Made by a program: the position numbers and the translations under genes
The notes under the pieces: generated by a model
The model's input: only the letters and a program-made list of their open reading frames with translations
The model's database searches: none
What the model was told of the DNA's origin: nothing
Assembly: GCA_020025235.1 (NCBI GenBank)
Contig: JAHHSL010000020.1
Span: forward strand, 1-35,864
Direction of reading: 5' to 3'
DNA: 35,864 nucleotides
Origin: Ruthenibacterium sp.
Lineage (GTDB): Bacteria; Bacillota; Clostridia; Oscillospirales; Ruminococcaceae
In this document: in pieces, positions 1 to 7,748 of the stretch
How the letters are laid out: the number at the start of each line of letters is the position of its first letter
Position numbering within the stretch: position 1 is the stretch's first letter

Positions 1-13
1 AATTGTCAACACC

Positions 14-44
14 TTTTTTGAATCTTTTTTCAGTTTTTTGAATC
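14..44 (+). repeat. 11-nt direct repeat, 20-nt period, upstream of coaX-like gene
   Basis: The sequence TTTTTTGAATC occurs at 14-24 and again, identically, at 34-44. The two copies are in phase on the helix (20 nt apart) and lie about 30 nt upstream of the -35 box at 71. They could be a regulator binding site or an A/T-rich promoter UP region. They could also be the tail of an upstream terminator that is cut off by the window edge. Confidence 0.4.
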
Positions 45-70
45 GGGTGCAATTCTTTTGCTTTTAGCCC

Positions 71-99
71 TTGCACCGCTGTTCTCTTTATATTACTAT
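71..99 (+). promoter_or_regulatory. Promoter of the pantothenate operon
   Basis: TTGCAC (71-76) and TACTAT (94-99) are separated by 17 nt, a good sigma-A match. The start codon at 138 lies about 35 nt downstream of the expected start of transcription. Confidence 0.55.
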
Positions 100-137
100 A
101 TATAAGGAAATCTGCTTTGCGGGAAGGAGCCGTCCTC

Positions 138-908
138 GTGATTCTTACTATCAATGTCAGCAATTCTAATGTTCTGATCGGCGGATATCAAAATGGCGAA
201 CGGCATTTCTGCTCTGCCATGCACACCAATGTGCAGAAAAGCGCGGATGAATATGCAGTTCAGCTGCGCGCTCTGCTTTCCTTATACAGGATCACCCCAT
301 CCGATCTCGACGGCGTGATCCTGTCGTGCGTTGTTCCCGCCCTGCTCGGATGCATCCGGAAGGCGGTTTCGCATCTTTATACCGGACGCATCTACACGGT
401 GGGCCCCGGGCTGAAAACCGGCCTGCAGATCCGCATGGACGATCCGGCCCAGCTTGGCAGCGAGCTTGTCTGCATTGCCGCCGCTGCGCAGAGCCTGTAT
501 CCCCTGCCCTGCATCATCATTTCCATGGATACCGCCACATCATTTGTTGTGCTTGATAAAAAAGGCACACTGCGCGGCGGTGCCGTCGTACCCGGAATGA
601 AAATCGGGCTGGACGCCCTTTGCGCCCGAACCGCACAGCTTCCGCAGGTGGACATCTGTGCCCCGTCCGGCGGTGTTCTGGGCACAAACAGTGTCAGCTG
701 CATGCAGTCCGGCGTTGTGTTCGGCACTGCTTCCATGATCGACGGTATGATCGACCGCTTTGCATCCACACTTGGCGAATCGCCTTTCTGCATCGCAAGC
801 GGCGAGCTGTGCCCCGTCGTTCTTCCGCACTGTACGCATCCGATCCAATATCACGAACACCTTGTTTTGGATGGCTTGTATCGTCTGTACCTTAAAAACA
901 CAAAATAA
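138..908 (+). CDS. coaX: Type III pantothenate kinase-like protein (CoaX family) with altered active-site acids
   Basis: The family phosphorylates pantothenate with ATP, the first step of coenzyme A synthesis, in the cytosol. The 256-residue length fits. Recognisable family blocks are the N-terminal phosphate-binding turn, the SCVVP segment, a TAT motif, GGAVVPG and a final G-x-x-x-G-x-x-x-x-I-D-G helix. The start is taken as GTG at 138, because GGAAGGAG sits 8 nt before it; an in-frame TTG at 117 has no such site. Oddly, the acids I expect are replaced: the usual DxGNT reads NVSNSN, GADR reads GSEL, and the D before the TAT motif reads S. It may therefore be an inactive or repurposed paralogue. 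It is followed by an ECF transporter gene, which supports a pantothenate-related role. Confidence 0.75.
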   Translation: MILTINVSNSNVLIGGYQNGERHFCSAMHTNVQKSADEYAVQLRALLSLYRITPSDLDGVILSCVVPALLGCIRKAVSHLYTGRIYTVGPGLKTGLQIRMDDPAQLGSELVCIAAAAQSLYPLPCIIISMDTATSFVVLDKKGTLRGGAVVPGMKIGLDALCARTAQLPQVDICAPSGGVLGTNSVSCMQSGVVFGTASMIDGMIDRFASTLGESPFCIASGELCPVVLPHCTHPIQYHEHLVLDGLYRLYLKNTK

Positions 909-1036
909 TCGTTTTGGTGTTCCCGTCCGGCGTATACAAATTGTATTTTTGCATAACATGTATACCATACGGCGAGTACATAAATCAGTTTGCGCTGTAT
1001 CCGCGTAAGGCGGAACGGCAGTAAAGGAGTACTCTT

Positions 1037-1609
1037 ATGAAAAACACGAAAACCACATCTCTTGTCCGCATCGCATTGCTGATGGCGATCACGATCGTGC
1101 TGGCCGCAACCCCGCTTGGCTATATCCCGGCAGGCCCGCTTTCGTTCACCATTATGGTTCTGCCGGTTGCGATCGGCGGTGTACTGCTTGGCAGAAACGC
1201 CGGTCTGATCCTTGGGCTGACCTTTGGCATCACCAGTTTGATGAGCGCCCCCTCGCAGGCAATGGGCCAGCTTCTTCTTGCTCAGAGCGGAATCCTGACG
1301 GCTGTAATCTGCATTGTTCCGCGCGTTCTGGTCGGGTTGATCGCCGGCCTTTTCTTCCGGGTGCAGTATAAAGACGGCAAACGTCCGCTTTGGGTTTACC
1401 TTGCCGCAGGCGGTGCTGCATCGTTTGCCAATACCGCGCTTTTCCTTGGTCTGCTTTATGTGTGCAGTCATGAGCTGATCGAAGGGGCTTTCGGTGTCGC
1501 GGTCTGGTCGTCCACCCTGATCGGCGGTGTTGTGGAGCTTGCAGCCAATGCAGTTCTCACCATGGTCATTGCAAAAGCGCTGGAGCGCACCACTGCGCCC
1601 GCAGCATGA
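1037..1609 (+). CDS. ECF transporter S component, probably pantothenate (PanT-like)
   Basis: This 190-residue, very hydrophobic protein has about six membrane segments and begins with a short basic stretch (MKNTKTTSLVRIA). That is the size and shape of substrate-binding S components of energy-coupling-factor transporters, which recruit a shared EcfA/EcfA'/EcfT module. No EcfAT genes are in the window. AAAGGAGT lies 8 nt before the ATG. The gene sits 128 nt downstream of the coaX-like gene on the same strand and is closed by a terminator, so both are probably one transcript. The link to pantothenate is inferred from this neighbour only; other vitamins handled by S components cannot be excluded. 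Confidence 0.65.
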   Translation: MKNTKTTSLVRIALLMAITIVLAATPLGYIPAGPLSFTIMVLPVAIGGVLLGRNAGLILGLTFGITSLMSAPSQAMGQLLLAQSGILTAVICIVPRVLVGLIAGLFFRVQYKDGKRPLWVYLAAGGAASFANTALFLGLLYVCSHELIEGAFGVAVWSSTLIGGVVELAANAVLTMVIAKALERTTAPAA

Positions 1610-1625
1610 TGATTTTATATTCCGC

Positions 1626-1660
1626 AAAACGCGCTTTCGGAAAACGAAAGCGCGTTTTTT
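1626..1660 (+). terminator. Intrinsic terminator after the ECF S-component gene
   Basis: A 14-bp perfect stem (1626-1639 with 1645-1658), rich in CGCGCTTTCG, with a GAAAA loop, runs into a T tract. Confidence 0.9.
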
Positions 1661-1733
1661 CTTACCGCAGCCGGCCTTTGTGCCGCATCGGTGAAATTCT
1701 GATTTTTCCTCGACAGAAACCTGCACAAAGCAC

Positions 1734-1761
1734 TTGCAAAATGAAATTCTTATGTTATGAT
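1734..1761 (+). promoter_or_regulatory. Promoter of tRNA-Arg
   Basis: TTGCAA (1734-1739) and TATGAT (1756-1761) with a 16-nt spacer, about 32 nt before the tRNA 5' end. Confidence 0.6.
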
Positions 1762-1792
1762 AAATAGTGTTCCTTTATTTGAAAGGATCTAT

Positions 1793-1869
1793 GCGTCCGT
1801 AGCTCAGTTGGATAGAGCGTTCGGCTCCGACCCGGAAGGCCGCTGGTTCGAATCCAGTCGGGCGCACCA
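1793..1869 (+). tRNA. tRNA-Arg (anticodon CCG)
   Basis: A full cloverleaf can be drawn by hand. The acceptor stem GCGTCCG pairs with CGGGCGC, the D arm is GCTC/GAGC, the anticodon stem TTCGG pairs with CCGGA around the loop CTCCGAC, and the T loop is TTCGAAT. CCA is encoded at 1867-1869. Anticodon CCG reads CGG arginine codons. It is a single tRNA gene with its own promoter and terminators. Confidence 0.96.
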
Positions 1870-1872
1870 AGC

Positions 1873-1915
1873 TTCCCTTATACGAACCGCTATTAAGTTC
1901 GTATAAGGGAATTTC
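1873..1915 (+). terminator. First terminator after tRNA-Arg
   Basis: A perfect 15-bp stem TTCCCTTATACGAAC/GTTCGTATAAGGGAA (1873-1887 with 1897-1911), 9-nt loop, then a short T run interrupted by C. Confidence 0.8.
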
Positions 1916-1919
1916 TATT

Positions 1920-1955
1920 TGACCCTCTTGTGTGTTGCACAGGAGGGTCATTTTT
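1920..1955 (+). terminator. Second, tandem terminator after tRNA-Arg
   Basis: TGACCCTCTTGTG (1920-1932) pairs with CACAGGAGGGTCA (1938-1950) with one G-T pair and a 5-nt loop, followed by TTTTT. It lies 8 nt past the first hairpin, so readthrough is stopped twice. Confidence 0.8.
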
Positions 1956-2082
1956 GTTGGCTGACCTTCATCGTTTTCATACAAAAAAATCTTATTGACA
2001 AAAACATCGATCAGGCCTCTTTTCCATGCTAAAGTATGTGAACGTCTTTGGGTGATACCTGTTAAAAAGAACTCATATTCAG

Positions 2083-2121
2083 CTGCCGAACTGCCGTATT
2101 CCTTTTTCAGCAGTTCGGCAG
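2083..2121. repeat. Inverted repeat overlapping the sulfatase stop codon
   Basis: CTGCCGAACTGC (2083-2094) is the exact reverse complement of GCAGTTCGGCAG (2110-2121). The right arm encodes the last sulfatase residues and the loop holds its TGA. No T tract follows on either strand, so it is not a standard intrinsic terminator. It may protect the mRNA 3' end or act with other factors. Confidence 0.5.
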
Positions 2122-3552
2122 TGTCGCGTTGGAAAGACAGTCTTTCGGCGTACAGCCCACGATCAGCTGTCTGCCGTCGGAATACCCTTCTTCACAGCCC
2201 GCCAGTGTGTCGATCAGATGCCTGCGCAGCTCGGCAATGCGCGCCTGATGCTGCGGCTCGCAGATCGCATTATGCGTTTCGTCCGGGTCGTTCACCAGAT
2301 CGAAATACTGTTCCTCTCCCGTCTGCGAAAACCACACATATTTATCCGTCTTGGTCACGATGAACTGATGCGACTTTGTGCCGTAGGCGTGTTCGCCGTG
2401 CAGCCATTCACGGCTGCATCCGTGCAGGATGCTCACGCCGTCCAGCGTGGAGGGAATGGGCGCATCGGCAATATCAAGCGTCGTCGGCATCACGTCACGC
2501 AGCTCCACCAGGCTTTCATCCACAACACCCTGCCGCCCGATCAGGCTTTCCGGCCCGCTGATGATCATCGGGATGCGGATGCTGCCCTGATACGGCACCG
2601 ATTTACGGTCAAGACAGTGATCGGACAGCATCTCCCCATGATCGGAGGTAAACAGGATAATCGTGTTATCCATAAGCTTATGCTCGATCAAGGACATCAG
2701 GATGCGCCCGATCTGATGATCCACATGCGTGATGCAGGCGTAATAGCCGATCATCTGCTGACGGATCAGTTCCGGGTCTTTCGGGCCGGTGATGTTGTTG
2801 AAAATGCGTCCCGTTTTTTCCAGAAGTTCGGTGTCATCCCAATCGCCCTTCACAGGGGGGCGCAGCTGCCGGTCTTTATACAGATCGAAATAGTACGACG
2901 GCGCATCATAGGGCGCATGCGGACGCACAAAGCTTGCCATCAGGAAAAACGGCTGCCGCGGATCGCGCCGGCGCAAAAAATCAATGCTTCGCTGTGCCAC
3001 CCAGTTCGTCGGGTGATATTTTTCCTCGTACGGCCACGGGCGCGCCGTCCAGCCGTTGCAGTCCATGCCCGTATCCGTCACATCGGCCTGTGCGCCCAGC
3101 TCGGTGCGCAGCCAGTGGAAATAATCGTCGGCCTCCAGCTGATTTTCTTCACTCAGCACATCCGGGAAACGGTATTCGTGCAGATAGCCGTCGTGCAGCT
3201 CCACATGATGAAAGCCCGCGTAATGGCGCAGCGGATGCACATGCATCTTGCCCACGCACTGGGTATAATAGCCCGCCTTGGAAAGTTCGCCCGCCATGGT
3301 GCAGCCGTAGTTCCAGTCCACGCGGTCCTGATAGCCCACACGCCCTGTATGGCGCTGCGAAAGCCCCGTGTGCAGCACCGCGCGTGCCGGAACACAGGTT
3401 GGGCAGGATGAATATGCATTGGGGAAATACACGCCCTTTGCCGCAAGGCTGTCCAGATACGGCGTCTTGACGTCCGGATGCCCCGCAATTCCCATGCAGT
3501 CGCCGCGCATTTCATCCGTCATAATCAATACGATATTGGGACGCTGTTTCAT
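2107..3552 (-). CDS. Cytoplasmic type I sulfatase (formylglycine-dependent)
   Basis: The 481-residue protein shows the alkaline-phosphatase-like sulfatase fold: an N-terminal PNIVLIMTDEMRGD metal-binding strand, the modification motif C-V-P-A-R at residues 53-57, and a later TSDHGEMLSDH metal motif. Cys53 would be oxidised to formylglycine by an anaerobic sulfatase maturase, which is not in this window. The start is the ATG at 3552, with AAGGAGGA just upstream; longer in-frame starts lack a ribosome site. There is no signal peptide, so it should act in the cytosol. It is the last gene of the carbohydrate cluster, 103 nt after the GH112 gene and behind a terminator hairpin, so it may be expressed at a lower level. 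The substrate is unknown; a sulfated galactose or N-acetylhexosamine disaccharide is inferred from context. Confidence 0.9.
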   Translation of the reverse strand: MKQRPNIVLIMTDEMRGDCMGIAGHPDVKTPYLDSLAAKGVYFPNAYSSCPTCVPARAVLHTGLSQRHTGRVGYQDRVDWNYGCTMAGELSKAGYYTQCVGKMHVHPLRHYAGFHHVELHDGYLHEYRFPDVLSEENQLEADDYFHWLRTELGAQADVTDTGMDCNGWTARPWPYEEKYHPTNWVAQRSIDFLRRRDPRQPFFLMASFVRPHAPYDAPSYYFDLYKDRQLRPPVKGDWDDTELLEKTGRIFNNITGPKDPELIRQQMIGYYACITHVDHQIGRILMSLIEHKLMDNTIILFTSDHGEMLSDHCLDRKSVPYQGSIRIPMIISGPESLIGRQGVVDESLVELRDVMPTTLDIADAPIPSTLDGVSILHGCSREWLHGEHAYGTKSHQFIVTKTDKYVWFSQTGEEQYFDLVNDPDETHNAICEPQHQARIAELRRHLIDTLAGCEEGYSDGRQLIVGCTPKDCLSNATLPNC

Positions 3553-3578
3553 TGTGTCCTCCTTTTCCTGTTCCATGC

Positions 3579-3610
3579 AAAAAGACCCCGAGAGCGTTCC
3601 CGGGGTCTTT
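3579..3610 (-). terminator. Terminator between GH112 gene and sulfatase gene
   Basis: AAAGACCCCG (3581-3590) pairs with CGGGGTCTTT (3601-3610). On the minus strand the stem runs into a T run. It probably gives partial termination inside the cluster. Confidence 0.7.
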
Positions 3611-3655
3611 CCGAAAGATCCGGCCGGATCACACAGGCCGGAAGTGTTTTTTCGA

Positions 3656-5815
3656 TCAGATCTCGTACCAGCGGATCTCGTTGGAATCCAGATGCAGATC
3701 AAAGCTGCTGCCGTCGCCCTTGTAAACCGTCGTATCCTGCGGTTCATAGGTATTGTTTACAACGCAGTATTTGCCGTTTTTCACATAGGCATGAACTTCC
3801 ACATTGTAGTTCGAGGAGAACCATTTCGTCAGGCTTTCCTCATCGTGGCTTGCCCACAGAATTGCACGGTACAGCACACGGCTGTTTTCAAAGGTATAGG
3901 GCAGGCCGCTGATGTAAACCGAACGGCCGCTGCCGAACTCGTTTACTGCCATCTGAACCTCTTTGTCGCGCTGAACCAGCACGTCGGTGCCTTCCAGTGC
4001 GTAGATGCTCTTTTTGCCCTCGCCGAAGTTCACATCGCCCTTGCAGTCTGCCAGAATGAAGTGACCTTCTTTTTCGTCCCAGTTGTATTTGTCATAGTTG
4101 AGCGTGTTGCCGGTTTCCTTTTCCACACCCAGAACGCCTGCCAGCTGCAGGAAACGTCCCTGGTACTGATGTCCGGAAGGCTCGCCCACGCCGATGATGC
4201 CGCCGCCGCGGTGCACAAATGCCTTGATCGCAGAAGAAATTGCGGGATCTTCCCACACTGCGCCGCCGGTATGTGCGGTATCGGCGTCGCCGACATTGAT
4301 GATAACGTCGATCGAATCCAGCAGCTTCGGATCGTCCTTGATATCGTCGAAGCTGATGAACTTCACGTCAAACGGCGCGCCGCTCAGTGCTTCGATCACG
4401 CCGGCATAGCTGTAATTCTGCTTCTGATACAGTGCGTGATGCACCATGTGGCAGCCCCAGCTGCGTGCGCGGCCCCAGCTGTTCAGCACAGCAACGGTCT
4501 TGACGCAGTACGGCGTAGTGCCCTTGATATTGGTGTACAGCAGACGGAATTCGTTGCAGACGCTTTCAACATAATCCATGAAATCCGGGAACTGCAGCGC
4601 CAGCTTCAGGTATCCGCCGTAGCCGATGCGGTCGATCGGGCTGCGCAGGATCGCGCGGCGTGCCGTCACCCAGTTTTCCTTTGCTTCGCGCACGGGGTCG
4701 CCGCCCTCGTGGAAGGTATCGGGGAAGAAGTACGGCAGGAAGCGGCCTTCCGTGTACTTGACGCCCGGAATATCGGAAATCAGGCGCAGGGTGGAACCGT
4801 TGCCGACGCTGCCGACCACGGCGTCCAGACCGATCGTTGCAAATTCCGGCATGAACGGCTCGGTGCCGATGAAGTGGTCGCCGAGGAACATCATGGCTTC
4901 GCAGCCAAGCTCATGCGTGATATCGACCATTTCCTTGGCAAGCTTTGCAACCTCGCGGCGCTGGAATGCCATGAAGTCCTTGAACTCCTTGCTCGGCACA
5001 CGGTACTGGTTGTTGTAGTAGCCCTGATCGACAATGTATTCCGGACGGAATTTGTATCCGACCTCTTTTTCAAACTGTTCCAGGATATACGGCGAAACGC
5101 TTGCGGAATATCCGTACCAATCCACATACTTTTCACGCTTGAGCTCGTCGAAGATCAGCGTGAACTGGTGGAAGAACGTGGTATAGCGGATGACGTTGAC
5201 ATACGGATGCTCTTTGATGAACTTGCGCAGACGCTCCATGGTGAACTTGTGCGTCTTGGGCTGGCGGACGTCGAACGTGATCTGATGCTCGAAGTTTTTC
5301 CAGCCGTTCGTCACGGCATTGTACATGTGGACGGGGTCCCAGATCAGATAAGCAAGGAACGCCACGGTGTAATCGTGGAACGGTTCGGTTTCGATCGTGA
5401 CAACGCCGTCGGCATAGCTCCATTTATCGGTGGGCACGACCTCGCCGGTGGTGCGGTCCATAACTTCCCACCAACGCTTGATATCGTCGCGGGTGTTCAC
5501 TTCCATAAGCTCACGGCTGATGCCCTTCATCAGGGTGATGTCAAGGCTGCTGCCGTCAGCGGTGTGAAAACCCGTCATGATGTAGCACTGCTGCACTTCA
5601 TCGGGGTTTGCCTTTGCCCATGCATTATCCTTGCGCGTGGTATAGTAGGTGGAATAGATCTTTGCGTCGGCATTTTTCAGCTCTTCCGGGAACTCGGTTC
5701 CATCACAGTCACGAATTGCATCCGCGCCCCATTTTTCCAGAACTTCCAGTGTTTCGGGGATAACGTCCATATCCGTAGGGATCGTTACGCGGCCTTTTTT
5801 CAGATTATCACTCAT
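3656..5815 (-). CDS. lnpA: 1,3-beta-galactosyl-N-acetylhexosamine phosphorylase (GH112)
   Basis: The enzyme splits galacto-N-biose or lacto-N-biose I with phosphate to galactose-1-phosphate plus GalNAc or GlcNAc, in the cytosol. Similarity to the bifidobacterial enzyme is clear throughout (WGADAIR-x-x-DGT, the DRTTGEVV block, FTTFF-like YTTFFHQFTL, MFLGD, GTEP, EGRFLPYFFPDTF, RAILRSPI-x-R-GYGGYL). Counting from the chosen start, the residues I recall as important in the Bifidobacterium longum enzyme fall at the same numbers: Pro161, Val162, Asn166, Arg210, catalytic Asp313, Tyr362 and Phe364. The length (719) is also typical. The start at 5815 is chosen because AAGGAG lies 9 nt upstream; the in-frame ATG at 5842 has no site. 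It follows two ABC permease genes by 68 nt. A galactosyl-rhamnose phosphorylase of the same family is less likely. Confidence 0.92.
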   Translation of the reverse strand: MSDNLKKGRVTIPTDMDVIPETLEVLEKWGADAIRDCDGTEFPEELKNADAKIYSTYYTTRKDNAWAKANPDEVQQCYIMTGFHTADGSSLDITLMKGISRELMEVNTRDDIKRWWEVMDRTTGEVVPTDKWSYADGVVTIETEPFHDYTVAFLAYLIWDPVHMYNAVTNGWKNFEHQITFDVRQPKTHKFTMERLRKFIKEHPYVNVIRYTTFFHQFTLIFDELKREKYVDWYGYSASVSPYILEQFEKEVGYKFRPEYIVDQGYYNNQYRVPSKEFKDFMAFQRREVAKLAKEMVDITHELGCEAMMFLGDHFIGTEPFMPEFATIGLDAVVGSVGNGSTLRLISDIPGVKYTEGRFLPYFFPDTFHEGGDPVREAKENWVTARRAILRSPIDRIGYGGYLKLALQFPDFMDYVESVCNEFRLLYTNIKGTTPYCVKTVAVLNSWGRARSWGCHMVHHALYQKQNYSYAGVIEALSGAPFDVKFISFDDIKDDPKLLDSIDVIINVGDADTAHTGGAVWEDPAISSAIKAFVHRGGGIIGVGEPSGHQYQGRFLQLAGVLGVEKETGNTLNYDKYNWDEKEGHFILADCKGDVNFGEGKKSIYALEGTDVLVQRDKEVQMAVNEFGSGRSVYISGLPYTFENSRVLYRAILWASHDEESLTKWFSSNYNVEVHAYVKNGKYCVVNNTYEPQDTTVYKGDGSSFDLHLDSNEIRWYEI

Positions 5816-5883
5816 TTTGCGGTACTCCTTAACAGCAGACATTTTCTGCTATGAATTGATACATATTGAATAAGCGCAGAGCA

Positions 5884-6759
5884 TCAGCCCTTGACGCCGC
5901 CGGCCGTAATACCGGCAATGATTTTTTCGGAAAGGAACAGATAGATGATGAAGGTAGGCATGAACACGATGACAACGGCTGCGAACAGACCGCCCATGTT
6001 GCCGTTGCTCTTCATGGCCTGCACCATGGAGAACAGACCCATGCCGACGTTCTTGAGCGAATCCGAAGATGCAAAGATCATCGCCATGAAGTATTCATTC
6101 CATACAGCAAGGAAGTTGAAGATGCCCACCGTGACAAGACCCGGCTGTGCAAGCGGCATCATGATCTTCCAGAACGTGCGGATCGGGGTGCAGCCGTCAA
6201 TGGCCGCCGCCTCTTCATATGTGTGGGAAAGCGAGCCGAAGAAGTTCAGCAGGAACGTTGTGGTGAACGGAACGTTCAGGCAGATGTACAGGATGATCAG
6301 CAGGCTGCGTGTGCCCGTCAGGTGCATCTGGACGGCTGCGCTGTACAGCGGCAGGATGACCATGATGGACGGAATGCTCATCGCCACGATGAAGCAGTTT
6401 TTCAGCAGCTTGTTGCCCTTGAACATAAAGCGTGCCAGCACATATGCCGCCGGTGCGCAGATCAGCTGGATGCCGATGAGCGAAACCGTTGCGTACAAAA
6501 CGCTGTTCATAAAGAATACGGAAACGTTCTGTGAATTCCATGCCGTGATATAGTTGTCAAAATGGAATCCGCTTGCGAATTTCAAAACCTCGCCGGTGTA
6601 GATCTCACGGCTGGTGGAAAGGCTGGCCGCAAAAATCCAGCCCAGCAGAACAAAGGTGAAAATGACCCAGAAAACAACGATCAGATATGCGGGAAGCTGC
6701 GACAAGCGCAGTTTGCTGCCGGCATCCTGATTTTTTGCCTTGGCATGTTTGGTTTTCAT
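5884..6759 (-). CDS. Carbohydrate ABC transporter permease (MalG type)
   Basis: A 291-residue inner-membrane permease with six predicted helices. It has the ATPase-docking EAA loop (EEAAAIDGCTPIRTFWKIMMP, about residues 197-217) and the typical C-terminal IIAGITAGGVKG ending of MalG/LacG-type subunits. The AAGGAGG ribosome site overlaps the TAA stop of the preceding permease gene, leaving 14 nt between the two genes, so the subunits are co-translated. It is followed by the GH112 gene. No ATPase is encoded nearby; a shared MsmX-type ATPase is presumed. Confidence 0.93.
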   Translation of the reverse strand: MKTKHAKAKNQDAGSKLRLSQLPAYLIVVFWVIFTFVLLGWIFAASLSTSREIYTGEVLKFASGFHFDNYITAWNSQNVSVFFMNSVLYATVSLIGIQLICAPAAYVLARFMFKGNKLLKNCFIVAMSIPSIMVILPLYSAAVQMHLTGTRSLLIILYICLNVPFTTTFLLNFFGSLSHTYEEAAAIDGCTPIRTFWKIMMPLAQPGLVTVGIFNFLAVWNEYFMAMIFASSDSLKNVGMGLFSMVQAMKSNGNMGGLFAAVVIVFMPTFIIYLFLSEKIIAGITAGGVKG

Positions 6760-6773
6760 TGCCGCAATCCTCC

Positions 6774-7667
6774 TTACAATTCGATTTCGTCATCTTTGAT
6801 GAGCACGTTGAACAGCGTAAAGGCAATCAGTACGCACAGTGCCAGCAGCACGCCGACCGCGGCGCCGCTTCCGGCCTTTGTCTCGGTAATGCCCTTTCCG
6901 CCGAAAACAAGGTTCATCATATAAACGATCGGGGCCATGGTGGACATTTCGGAATCCACCGGGCTGAACATCTTCGACCATACGAAGAAAGTAATGGTAT
7001 TGATCGTCCAGAATGTCAGGTTTGTTTTGAACACACTGCGCAGGAGCGGCAGCGTGATGTGGCGGAACTGACCGATCTTGGAAGCGCCGTCGATCGTAGC
7101 GGCCTCATACAGATCCGCGGGGATCCGTTCGATGCCGGAAAGGAAAATCAGCATATAGTAGCCGACTGCACCGAAAATAAATGCAATCAGCATGCTCCAG
7201 AATTTCATGCCGCTGCTCATCCAGTTGACGGCCTTGCCGCCGAACAGCTTGATGACATGGTTGAAAAGGCCATATTTGCTGCTGAACACATACTGCGTCC
7301 ACATAATGGCCAGAGCCACGGCGCTTACAACATTGGGCAGATAGATCACTGCACGGAAGAAGCGTTTTCCCTTGATGCCGCTGGTGAGGATCACCGCAAA
7401 CAGAAGACTGATCGACAGCGTAAAAATACCGCCGACAAGCCAGATGCGAAGAATGTTCATCATAGCGCGACGGAACGTAACATTAGAAATGATATCGATA
7501 AAATTCTGCAGACCCACAAACTGCCAGGTGCTTACGGGGTCGGTGACGTTTTTCACCGAAAACATGCTCATGATCACCGTACGGGTAACCGGATACAGAA
7601 ACATGAGGCCAAATGCAAGCACTGCAGGGGTAAGGAATAGAACGATCATCTTCTTATCCTGCTTCAT
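6774..7667 (-). CDS. Carbohydrate ABC transporter permease (MalF type)
   Basis: A 297-residue permease with a first helix near residues 8-28, a periplasm-type loop and five further helices. The EAA loop YEAATIDGASKIGQFRHITLP is near residues 190-210. It belongs to the CUT1 family for oligosaccharides. It follows the solute-binding lipoprotein gene across an 81-nt gap that contains a strong hairpin, and overlaps regulation with the next permease through a stop/ribosome-site fusion. Its own ribosome site is weaker (AGGA close to the ATG, with GGAGG further upstream). Confidence 0.93.
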   Translation of the reverse strand: MKQDKKMIVLFLTPAVLAFGLMFLYPVTRTVIMSMFSVKNVTDPVSTWQFVGLQNFIDIISNVTFRRAMMNILRIWLVGGIFTLSISLLFAVILTSGIKGKRFFRAVIYLPNVVSAVALAIMWTQYVFSSKYGLFNHVIKLFGGKAVNWMSSGMKFWSMLIAFIFGAVGYYMLIFLSGIERIPADLYEAATIDGASKIGQFRHITLPLLRSVFKTNLTFWTINTITFFVWSKMFSPVDSEMSTMAPIVYMMNLVFGGKGITETKAGSGAAVGVLLALCVLIAFTLFNVLIKDDEIEL

Positions 7668-7690
7668 TGTCCTAAAACACTTCCTCCATT

Positions 7691-7725
7691 AAAAAAAGGA
7701 TACGGCGGCGTACGCCGCCGTATCC
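7691..7725 (-). terminator. Perfect 28-bp palindrome with T tract, between binding-protein and permease genes
   Basis: GGATACGGCGGCGTACGCCGCCGTATCC (7698-7725) is fully self-complementary. On the minus strand it is followed by seven T. Such partial terminators let the binding protein be made in excess over the permeases. Confidence 0.85.
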
Positions 7726-7748
7726 GGTGTGTCTTGAATCAGAACGAC

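Noticed and set aside
1775..1984. A 69-codon minus-strand frame containing VRPTGFEPAAFRVG
   Set aside because: This is the known false protein made by translating the antisense of a tRNA gene, here tRNA-Arg.
3368..5854. An 828-codon open frame on the plus strand
   Set aside because: It lies fully opposite the GH112 gene, has no ribosome site and a His/Ala/Val-rich composition typical of the antisense of a biased coding sequence. The minus-strand enzyme is certain.
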